NCBI GenBank assembly: GCA_024691145.1
Contig: JAILNW010000356.1
Location: 1-8,581 of the forward strand
Source: Lachnospiraceae bacterium
GTDB taxonomy: Bacteria; Bacillota; Clostridia; Lachnospirales; Lachnospiraceae
Length of the DNA: 8,581 nucleotides
Direction of reading: 5' to 3'
Below, in pieces: positions 1 to 7,200 of the stretch. Positions within the stretch are counted from its first letter, which is position 1. Each line of letters starts with the position of its first letter. The notes below the pieces were generated by a model. That model did not search any database. It was not told the DNA's origin and worked only from the letters and a program-made list of their open reading frames with translations. Position numbers and translations under genes: made by a program.

Positions 1-55
1 TGCATATAACTGATATATAAGTATTTGCATCCTTTTTAAAAGTTAATTTAGACAT
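1..55 (-). CDS. Partial CDS, N-terminus only, next gene of the pilus/secretion-like operon
   Basis: An ATG at 55-53 opens a frame that stays free of stops to the window edge. It reads MSKLTFKKDANTYISVIC, 18 residues. A GGAG ribosome-binding site (65-62) sits six bases upstream and overlaps the stop codon of the preceding pilin-like gene, leaving a single base between the two genes. That spacing is typical of translational coupling. The visible peptide is basic, then turns more apolar, and is too short to assign to a family. By position it is probably another component of the same operon, but nothing in the residues proves this. Confidence 0.6.
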   Translation of the reverse strand, partial: MSKLTFKKDANTYISVIC

Positions 56-56
56 T

Positions 57-389
57 CTATTCTCCAATTTCTATAACTGTAATCTTAGGTTTATAGTTAG
101 AAGCAAATATATCATATTTTACAATATATTTATCACTGTCAATATTAACGCCGTAGTTATCAACAAGATAATCTATATCCGGCGGATACATGCCTTCTAT
201 GGAGTAACAAAGAGCCACAGCACGGTTAAGGTTTTCCGTCATCTGTATCTTCTCCTGCTCCTTATTGGCAACCTTTGCTATATTGATTCCATACAATGCC
301 CATATAATAACAACTGTAAGCATCAGTATGGAAAATAATACTTTTCCATTAATCCCTGTTTCTTTTTTCTGATACCAGATGTTTTTCAT
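57..389 (-). CDS. Small membrane-anchored pseudopilin-like protein
   Basis: This 110-residue protein has a short basic cytoplasmic N-terminus (residues 1-16), one hydrophobic helix (about 17-35) and a soluble part beginning with a charged helix. The stretch at about 56-80, with AVALCYSIEGMYPPDIDYL, followed by a short beta-rich tail, resembles the region after the N-terminal helix of small pseudopilins. The N-terminus lacks the usual prepilin signature: there is a Gly at 15, but the following residues are KVLFS, with no Glu at +5 and no FTLIE-type motif. It may therefore stay uncleaved. A GGAGG site (401-397) lies seven bases before ATG, and the gene starts 23 bases after the platform-protein gene. 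It is probably a minor pilin or an accessory anchor of the same machine. No family was confirmed by search. Confidence 0.72.
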   Translation of the reverse strand: MKNIWYQKKETGINGKVLFSILMLTVVIIWALYGINIAKVANKEQEKIQMTENLNRAVALCYSIEGMYPPDIDYLVDNYGVNIDSDKYIVKYDIFASNYKPKITVIEIGE

Positions 390-412
390 AACAATTCCTC
401 CACATCACTGTA

Positions 413-1459
413 TCATCCTACACTGCTCATTATTCCCATAAGTGGAAGCAGTACAGATACAAGTATTATGCCGATTATTACAGTTATTATGGCAACCATT
501 ACAGGCTCTATAAGAACAACGAATCTGTAAAGTGTTTCATTTACTTCTTCGTCGTAAGTAGAAGAGATTTTCTCCCAGGCGCTTTCGTAAGCACCTGAGC
601 GGTATGAAACCTTAAGAATCTGGTTAAACATACCTGGAAAGATTTTTTCTTCCGAAATACTTTCCACAAATCCTTCATTTTCCACAAGCCTTGTATGGCA
701 GTTCTTGATTTTTTTAAGTAAAAGCTTATTAGTTATAAGCATCTGTGCATATTCGATTGACTGTGTTGTATCAACACCACTTTTAACCATAAGAGTCATG
801 GCTCTGCAGAACTTTGCAAGTGAGAACTTTTCAAATATGCTTCTTGTAAGTGCAAAGTTTGCAAAGAAGTTTGTAAGGGCTTTCTTTCCCTTTGGTGTAC
901 TTGTTGTAAGTATAAGTGCAAGGACAACTGCAATAATTGCAATAAGTATTATAAGTGCCACCATTCCTGTGGTAGTTGCAAACTTAATTGTATTATTCAC
1001 CTCTTGTCCTATCTGTACGTCAAATCTCTTAAATATTTTAGAGAATACCGGTATTACCTTAATTACAAGTACCGCCATAACTGCAAACATCATAAGAAGC
1101 AGTACTAAAGGCTGGAATATTGCATTCTTAACGGCTTTGGAAAGGGCACTTTCATTCTCATAATAATCAGCAAGTCCCTTAAATACCTCTTCAAGTCGTC
1201 CTGTAAGTTCTCCGATTCTTACCATGTTTATAACGTAAGAAGGAAAAACCTCAACTTCCTCAAGTGCCTGGTAAAATGGCTTTTCATCATTAAGTACTTT
1301 GGCTATTCTTGATACTAAAGCCTTGGCCTTTGGATTGTCTGTATCATCTGAAAGTACATCCATTCCGTCATGTAATGAAACCCCTGAATTAAGTATAATA
1401 CTAACCTGTGTGCAGAAAAATGCTATTTCATCTGCATTAAGCATCTCTTTTTTTGCCAT
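413..1459 (-). CDS. Type II secretion system F / PilC family inner-membrane platform protein
   Basis: The 348-residue protein shows the duplicated T2SSF fold. The first cytoplasmic helical domain spans about 11-112, with the motifs SGVSLHDGMDVL (25-36) and RIGELTGRLEEVF (81-93). A membrane helix follows at about 114-138 and another at about 164-186. The second cytoplasmic domain is about 207-312 (KSGVDTTQSI, then EKIFPGMFNQIL) and the last membrane helix about 313-340 (LIEPVMVAIITVIIG, ending near LLPLMG). In this family the protein is the inner-membrane platform that links the cytoplasmic assembly ATPase to the growing (pseudo)pilus. It is somewhat shorter than typical PilC/GspF proteins of about 400 residues, mainly through a short N-terminus. 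In the second repeat the expected GE-x-SG motif reads SYRSG. The gene begins eight bases after the c-di-GMP gene, with an AGGTG site overlapping that gene's stop. Family assignment is firm; whether it serves a pilus, a competence-like filament or secretion is not resolved. Confidence 0.95.
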   Translation of the reverse strand: MAKKEMLNADEIAFFCTQVSIILNSGVSLHDGMDVLSDDTDNPKAKALVSRIAKVLNDEKPFYQALEEVEVFPSYVINMVRIGELTGRLEEVFKGLADYYENESALSKAVKNAIFQPLVLLLMMFAVMAVLVIKVIPVFSKIFKRFDVQIGQEVNNTIKFATTTGMVALIILIAIIAVVLALILTTSTPKGKKALTNFFANFALTRSIFEKFSLAKFCRAMTLMVKSGVDTTQSIEYAQMLITNKLLLKKIKNCHTRLVENEGFVESISEEKIFPGMFNQILKVSYRSGAYESAWEKISSTYDEEVNETLYRFVVLIEPVMVAIITVIIGIILVSVLLPLMGIMSSVG

Positions 1460-1464
1460 ACATT

Positions 1465-1469
1465 CACCT
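1465..1469 (-). promoter_or_regulatory. Ribosome-binding site overlapping the upstream stop codon (translational coupling)
   Basis: On the minus strand the stop of the c-di-GMP gene and the Shine-Dalgarno of the platform gene share bases: TAGGTG, then AATGT, then ATG. AGGTG lies five bases from the ATG at 1459. Ribosomes finishing the 5.7-kb upstream gene would be delivered directly to this start, so the platform protein is probably translated in step with the c-di-GMP protein. Confidence 0.65.
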
Positions 1470-4400
1470 ACTTCAATCTTAATATGTGTATAAGTGTATT
1501 CTTAAGTTTGCCCTTTCCATTATCTATAACAATAATGGATATTTGTATTTTTTCATATTCCTCATTATTATTCTTAACCCTTACTGTTATTGCCTCATCG
1601 CTCTTCTTGTCATCAATAAGGCTCTGAAGATTATCTTCATTTAACATATCCTTAAGGTCATCCTCATCCTCTTCATGGCATCTTTCAGTTACATATGCTA
1701 CAAAGTCTTTATACTTTTTAGGTTCATAATCCTCAAATAAGAGGGCCATATCAAAGTTATCATATCTTTTTACTTTTCCGCTGTTATTATCAACTTCAAT
1801 TAAAAGATTATTTGTCTTTATTATAAGGGCTCTGTATTTATCTATTATGTCTGTATAGTAATGTCTCATAGAGTCTACTTCATCAAATGTGGCTACAGAG
1901 TTTAAAAGCTCTTCTCTGTTTCTCTTATCGCTCTTTTCATTTACTATATTAGCATAATCCTTCTTTCTGTTAAGATAGTCTTTTATCTTCTTATCTATCT
2001 TCATCATTGTTCTCTTGTTATATGCTATATTCTCAAACTTATCAAGAGGCATAGGTTTTGAATAGAAGAATCCCTGTGCTATATAGCAGCTTGACTTAAG
2101 TAAAAGTACCGCCTGGTCTACATTTTCAACACCCTCTGCAACAACTTTGAGTTTAAGCTGTTTTGCCATGGCAACTATATATTTAACTATAGTTTGTCCC
2201 TGATCAGAGTTGTCTGCCTTCTGTAAAAGCTCCCTGTCAAGTTTAAGTATATCTATAGGTATGTTTTCAAGCATGTTAAGTGATGAGTAGGCTGAGCCGA
2301 AGTCATCCATTGCTATTACAAAGCCTAAGTTTTTAAGTTTTCTAAGTATGCGGTTTAATGTGTCTGCATCATCGAAGTATACGCTTTCTGTAAGTTCCAG
2401 TTCAAGCAAATGATGTGGTATGTTATACTTTGCTGTTAAGTTAATAAGCTTGTCGCAAAGCTCATTATCGTAAATATGTATTCTTGAAACGTTTACAGAT
2501 ACAGGTATTGGTTCTTTTCCGCTTTCAATCCATTTATGAAGTGTCTTACATGCTTCTTCCCATATAAATTCATCAAGTTTTACTATAAATCCGTTCTTTT
2601 CAAAAATAGGTATGAATCTGTATGGTGCAAGTATTCCTTCGTCTGGATAGTTCCATCTTACAAGTGCTTCTGCTGCCACAATCTTAGATGAAGCTATATC
2701 ATACTGAGGCTGCAGGTACATTTCAAACTGGTTAAGTGAAAGTGCTCTTTCCATCTCACTTTCAAACTTTCTTTCATCAAGAAGGCTCTTTCTAAGCTTG
2801 TTGTCATACATAGCGTAGTTAACCATCTTGTTGCCCTTAATTGTCTTAAGTGCAAGATTTGCCCAGTCGCACTGTACTGTAATATCCACCTTGTAATCCT
2901 CAACAATATTAATACCAAAGTAAACAGATATGCTATACTTAGGATTATATTCTGTAATCTTTTCTGTTACAGTTTTAATTCTTCTTGTAATTTCATCAAT
3001 ATTCTCAAACTTCATGCACATGTAGAATACGTCACCTGATAATCTTCCGATTGTATCATTTTCATTATCAATTACAGAAGCTATAACCTTTGCCACATGC
3101 TTAAGAACATTGTTTCCCTCTTCAAATCCATAAAGGTCATTAATAAGTTTGAATTTATCAATATCAATTCTTATTAAAGCATACTGTTTGTCCTTATTTT
3201 CATCTAGCATTGCAGATGTTTCTTCATAGAATGTCTGTATATTATGAATTCCTGTAAGGGCATCATACTCTGCTCTGTACTGAAGTTCCTCCTTACTCTT
3301 ATCGCTAAGGTACTTGCTGATTCCAAGAAGTTTCTTATCATCCTTATCCTTGCTTTCTGCAATTCTCTTAATCATGAGGATAACAACCTTGTCAAGTCTC
3401 TTGTTATCAACAATTCTTGCAAATGTGGCATTTACCCATGAATAGCTTCCATCAGCATTTCTTCTTCTGTACTCTGCACTAATCTTACTTTCTTCACTCT
3501 TATAGAAGTCAACAACATTGCTGTACTTGTAGAATTCGCTGAATGTAATCATATCCTCAGGGTGAATATGTGTATCCTTGTAAAGCTCAAGCTGTGTAAA
3601 TATATTGCCCTCTTCAACATTAAAATCAATATTAAAGTCATCATGGTTAAAGGCAAGCTTTGCTTTACATGATATTATCTCAATTTCTAGTATTGCTTCG
3701 TAACTGTTCTGTATTGCAAGATGGTTACGTAGAATCTGCTTCTCTATATATTCTTTTTCTTCTTCTCTTCTCTTATATTCATCAATGTTATTAATATAAA
3801 TAACGATACTTCTTGTTCTGTCATCGTTAGTTATCATAACAGCTGTTCTTCTGTACCACTTTGGAACACCATCCTTGTAGCTAAGGTAGTCCATTGTAAT
3901 CTCTGTTGTGCCTGATGCAAATCTTCTCATCATTGTTGGCATAAGGAATGTGTCCATAAACTGGTTAGCATACTCTGGTGCAATGTCCGGCACAACCTCT
4001 TCAATAAGCCAGTCATCATAATTTCCTCTGTTAAGGTAGCTGTTAAGACCGTCCTTTTCAGGATAGTAAAGGTCGTAATTACCATTTGCCACGTTAATAT
4101 CAAGAAGGTACTCACAGCTTTCCCTCATGGCAATGGCAAATTTCTTTTCTTTATTTTCCTTCTGAAGAACAACACCATTACGTCCTCTTATGACAAATTC
4201 ACTTACAAGTTTTGCAATTACAACAAGTGTTGCGATTTCCTGCTGGTTCCAGACTTTCTTAAATCCTTCTTCGCAGAAGTTAATATATCCTACAACCTTG
4301 CCTTCAAATATCATGTTACACTGAAGAAGTGCCACGACTCCTCTTTGGGCAAAGTATATTCTCTGTCCCTCTGGAAGGTCATTAATGTCTCCGCAGTAGT

Positions 4401-7131
4401 AAACATCCTGGTTCATGCCGCCTGTAAGTACCACAAAGTTCTGGGCTGGTATTGTCTGCTCTTCTCTTTTTTCTATCTTTTCTGCACCATTTACCCACTC
4501 AAATCTTGTGGAATAAAGTGTTTTTTCTTTATTTATTTCATATATTGCAATCTTATCTATCTGGAATGCATATCCTATATATTCAAATACATTGTTGATA
4601 TTATCTTCCATTCTCTTTTTGCTGAATAATATATCAATAGTATTGATTATAAGGTTATTGTTGATATTTACTGATTCCTCAGTAACAACTTCTTTTTTCT
4701 GAAGTATTCTTTCAACCTTGCTTATCTGTCCAAATATTTCATATCTGTCTTTTCCATTTTCCTTTGCACTGTATAATGCAATATCAGCCTTCTGGTAAAT
4801 CTCTTTGTATTTTACAGGCTTGTCAACGCATACAGCACCTATACTTACTGTGACCTTTCCATCAAGTTCTGAGCCTTCAAATAATTTCTTCACAGTTTTG
4901 CAGATATGTTCTGCTTTTTCATAGGCAACCTTGCTGTCAAGAACGCTAGACATGTAAACCTGGAACTCATCTCCACCTACACGTCCTATAACATCCTCAC
5001 TACGGAAGGTTCTCTTTAACATGCCTGCAATCTTTGTAATTACAGAGTCTCCAACAAGATGTCCCTGTACGTCATTAACAGTTTTAAAGTTGTCAATGTC
5101 AATCATCATAAGGACACCTATGTTACCTGGCTGTACTTCCTGTATTTTTTTATTAATCTCTTCTTCTGTTGCCATTTTATTAAGAAGCTTTGTCATGGAG
5201 TCAATTCTTGACTGGTCAAATAACTTCTGCTGCTCACGTTTTTGTTTATCTATGTTACGAAGGGCACCGATTATCTTAAATATGTCTCCGCTGTCTCCCT
5301 TCATGCCAGTTGCAGTTATTGAGTACCACTTCTTCTCACCCTGGCAGTCAGTAAGATAAACTTCTCCATTATATCTATCTCCACCGTTAAAGAGTGTTTC
5401 AAACATGTCTGTATAGTCAATAAATATTCTGTCTCTGTTAAACTGTTTGTCGGAAAGCATTTCCCTTACGTTACAGCAAATGTTTTCCCATCCAAATACC
5501 TGTTTGTACTTGTCTGAGTAAACCATTATGTCTGTACGGCAGTCGTATTCAAATACAATATCCTCAGAAAGTTCTGATATTATCTGGTATTTTTCCTGGC
5601 TTACCTGTACCTGGTATACTGACTCCTTCTGAAGCGAAATATCTATAATTGTTACGAAGTAAATAGGATACTTATCTTCGTACATTTCTCCTGAGTTTGT
5701 TCCATTAATCATGTACCACTTATTTGTTCTGCTGTCGTGGTATTCATGATAAAATGTCTCCTGATTTGTAAGTACTGTTTCATGTATAACCTGTTCATTA
5801 AGATTTACAGCTGAGTAATCTATCTTATATTTATGTTTATGTTCATTTACATCGATATTAAGAACCTCGTAAAATGAGTCATTTCCTGAAAGCACATACA
5901 TATATTCCTTTAAAAGTACAACTTTTCCAAGGCATCCAGGTATAGAATTCTGGAGTTTTTTCATTTCGTTATTGGAATGCTCCAGTTTGTCTATGATTTT
6001 TCTTGTGTTATCCATATCAACTATAAGGCTGACACAGACTTTTTCTCCATTTTCATTGGTAATCTTGTTACCTTTATCAAGAACCCATATAAGTGAGCCA
6101 TCTTTTCTCTTAACTCGGTACTCTATCTCGTAGTAGTTTCCGTCCATAAACCACTGGTTCATAACTTCAAGAGCCTCATCCACATCTTCTTCGTAAATCA
6201 TGTCGTGCATGTTGCCGTTTGTTGCAGTCATAAAGTCATCTTCAGAGTATCCAAGGAAGTTAAGAAGGTCCTTTCCAACATATGCAAATGTATTCTTCTT
6301 ATCATCATATGTTATCTTTGTTCCTCCTGCCATGCTTTCTGATATTAATTCCATAAACCATGACTGCTTGTTATATTCAATTTCAGTTTTCTTTATATCA
6401 TCAATATCTGTGAACACGCAAAAGTAAACCGGTTTCTTTTTACTGTTACCGATTTTTGTTTCTACGTAAATTATTTTCATATTGACCCATATAAGATTGC
6501 CATCCATCTTTATCATTCTTACATCTTTGGATATGATATATTTTTTATCATTCAGTTTTATTTCTCTTAAAAGATTTTCTTTATCTGGAACATAGATAAT
6601 TCTTGTTATCTGATTCTTAAGTGTCTTCTCATACTCGCTTTCTGTATAACCAAGCATCTTATAAAAGCTTTCTGTGGCACTTATTACAGTGAATTCTTCA
6701 TCTCTTTTTACATATGCAGTTGCCTTTACAGCTGTATCGTAAATGTATGATAACTCATCCTTCTGATGCTCATATGTATCATTCATCTTTATCATATCAG
6801 TTACGTCTGAAGCTACAATTGCAAATATTCTATGTGCTTCATTATCTTCTTCTGCTGTATATACAAACTGAAGCATAATATACTTCTGATCTTTTTCTAT
6901 AGTAATTTCAAAATTCAGATTTTTTTTATTACCAATCTCTCTCTGAACTTTAGGAACATTAACAATTCCTATAAATTCTCCAAGTTTAATATCTCTCTCT
7001 TCGCTTTTTACAGGTAAGATATCCATGCCAAATATATCTATAAATTCCTTATTGGCATTTATTATAGTTAAAGTCTCATCCGCTTTAACTCTTGCATATC
7101 CACTCTTAACTGTTTCTTTATTCTTCTGCAT
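1468..7131 (-). CDS. Giant multi-sensor c-di-GMP protein: PAS(5)-GGDEF-GAF-PAS(2)-degenerate GGDEF-EAL-PAS-like
   Basis: A soluble 1887-residue protein with no signal peptide or membrane helix. Approximate domain order: PAS-like 8-112, 125-248, 257-380 (clear, with KRKDGSLIWV), 390-502 and 513-630; GGDEF 638-800; GAF 828-982; PAS-like 997-1122 and 1134-1258 (RRRNADGSYSWVN); second GGDEF 1283-1443; EAL 1452-1704; helical linker; PAS-like 1760-1887. The first GGDEF keeps DSMTKLLNK, metal Asp678, GGDEF at 719-723 and an RxxD inhibitory site (RSED, 710-713), so it should make c-di-GMP from GTP. The second reads SGDVF (1365-1369) with NEND at the I-site and is probably not a cyclase. EAL keeps E1488 (EALVRW), N1547, E1579/E1582 (ELTE), D1609-D1610 (DDFG), K1630, E1666 (AEGVE) and Q1686, so c-di-GMP hydrolysis to pGpG is expected. 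GGAGG six bases before ATG 7131 fixes the start; an in-frame ATG at 7149 lacks a site. It is first in an operon with a GspF/PilC gene. PAS boundaries and ligands are inferred. Confidence 0.95.
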   Translation of the reverse strand: MQKNKETVKSGYARVKADETLTIINANKEFIDIFGMDILPVKSEERDIKLGEFIGIVNVPKVQREIGNKKNLNFEITIEKDQKYIMLQFVYTAEEDNEAHRIFAIVASDVTDMIKMNDTYEHQKDELSYIYDTAVKATAYVKRDEEFTVISATESFYKMLGYTESEYEKTLKNQITRIIYVPDKENLLREIKLNDKKYIISKDVRMIKMDGNLIWVNMKIIYVETKIGNSKKKPVYFCVFTDIDDIKKTEIEYNKQSWFMELISESMAGGTKITYDDKKNTFAYVGKDLLNFLGYSEDDFMTATNGNMHDMIYEEDVDEALEVMNQWFMDGNYYEIEYRVKRKDGSLIWVLDKGNKITNENGEKVCVSLIVDMDNTRKIIDKLEHSNNEMKKLQNSIPGCLGKVVLLKEYMYVLSGNDSFYEVLNIDVNEHKHKYKIDYSAVNLNEQVIHETVLTNQETFYHEYHDSRTNKWYMINGTNSGEMYEDKYPIYFVTIIDISLQKESVYQVQVSQEKYQIISELSEDIVFEYDCRTDIMVYSDKYKQVFGWENICCNVREMLSDKQFNRDRIFIDYTDMFETLFNGGDRYNGEVYLTDCQGEKKWYSITATGMKGDSGDIFKIIGALRNIDKQKREQQKLFDQSRIDSMTKLLNKMATEEEINKKIQEVQPGNIGVLMMIDIDNFKTVNDVQGHLVGDSVITKIAGMLKRTFRSEDVIGRVGGDEFQVYMSSVLDSKVAYEKAEHICKTVKKLFEGSELDGKVTVSIGAVCVDKPVKYKEIYQKADIALYSAKENGKDRYEIFGQISKVERILQKKEVVTEESVNINNNLIINTIDILFSKKRMEDNINNVFEYIGYAFQIDKIAIYEINKEKTLYSTRFEWVNGAEKIEKREEQTIPAQNFVVLTGGMNQDVYYCGDINDLPEGQRIYFAQRGVVALLQCNMIFEGKVVGYINFCEEGFKKVWNQQEIATLVVIAKLVSEFVIRGRNGVVLQKENKEKKFAIAMRESCEYLLDINVANGNYDLYYPEKDGLNSYLNRGNYDDWLIEEVVPDIAPEYANQFMDTFLMPTMMRRFASGTTEITMDYLSYKDGVPKWYRRTAVMITNDDRTRSIVIYINNIDEYKRREEEKEYIEKQILRNHLAIQNSYEAILEIEIISCKAKLAFNHDDFNIDFNVEEGNIFTQLELYKDTHIHPEDMITFSEFYKYSNVVDFYKSEESKISAEYRRRNADGSYSWVNATFARIVDNKRLDKVVILMIKRIAESKDKDDKKLLGISKYLSDKSKEELQYRAEYDALTGIHNIQTFYEETSAMLDENKDKQYALIRIDIDKFKLINDLYGFEEGNNVLKHVAKVIASVIDNENDTIGRLSGDVFYMCMKFENIDEITRRIKTVTEKITEYNPKYSISVYFGINIVEDYKVDITVQCDWANLALKTIKGNKMVNYAMYDNKLRKSLLDERKFESEMERALSLNQFEMYLQPQYDIASSKIVAAEALVRWNYPDEGILAPYRFIPIFEKNGFIVKLDEFIWEEACKTLHKWIESGKEPIPVSVNVSRIHIYDNELCDKLINLTAKYNIPHHLLELELTESVYFDDADTLNRILRKLKNLGFVIAMDDFGSAYSSLNMLENIPIDILKLDRELLQKADNSDQGQTIVKYIVAMAKQLKLKVVAEGVENVDQAVLLLKSSCYIAQGFFYSKPMPLDKFENIAYNKRTMMKIDKKIKDYLNRKKDYANIVNEKSDKRNREELLNSVATFDEVDSMRHYYTDIIDKYRALIIKTNNLLIEVDNNSGKVKRYDNFDMALLFEDYEPKKYKDFVAYVTERCHEEDEDDLKDMLNEDNLQSLIDDKKSDEAITVRVKNNNEEYEKIQISIIVIDNGKGKLKNTLIHILRLK

Positions 7132-7137
7132 TGCCGG

Positions 7138-7142
7138 CCTCC
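7138..7142 (-). promoter_or_regulatory. Ribosome-binding site deciding the start of the c-di-GMP gene
   Basis: The minus strand reads GGAGG, CCGGCA, ATG, with ideal six-base spacing to ATG 7131-7129 (MQKNKETV). The upstream in-frame ATG at 7149 would put this same GGAGG inside the coding sequence (as part of codons for W-R) and has no comparable purine-rich site before it. The product is therefore 1887, not 1893, residues. Confidence 0.8.
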
Positions 7143-7153
7143 ATAGCATTGTC

Positions 7154-7170
7154 GTTACTGTGCACGTAAC
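7154..7170 (-). promoter_or_regulatory. Inverted repeat in the 5' leader of the c-di-GMP gene (possible operator or RNA hairpin)
   Basis: GTTAC and GTAAC arms flank a seven-base centre that itself contains the palindrome GTGCAC. The dyad lies between the predicted transcription start (about 7194) and the ribosome-binding site, ending about 12 bases upstream of it. As RNA it would form a 5-bp stem (6 bp with one G-U pair), which is weak. As DNA it could be a regulator site just downstream of the promoter. The position is suggestive, but a dyad this short could be chance. Confidence 0.3.
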
Positions 7171-7200
7171 ATTTTCCTAAATTTGTAAATACTTACTTAG

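Noticed and set aside
705..1163. 152-codon open frame on the plus strand inside the platform gene
   Set aside because: It is antisense to a clear GspF/PilC coding sequence, encodes no recognisable family and has no independent start signals.
5021..5359. 112-codon plus-strand frame, and similar frames at 4345-4629, 6200-6427 and 6832-7017
   Set aside because: All are antisense to the intact GGDEF, GAF and PAS coding regions; their Cys/Ser/Phe-rich composition is what AT-rich antisense frames produce.
7132..7149. N-terminal extension MLWRPA of the c-di-GMP protein from ATG 7149
   Set aside because: The GGAGG site lies inside this stretch and is ideally placed for ATG 7131; no site precedes 7149.
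7131..7200. Possible c-di-GMP riboswitch in the leader of the c-di-GMP operon
   Set aside because: The leader is only about 60 bases and shows neither a GEMM-I core nor a class II pseudoknot pattern; only a short dyad is present.
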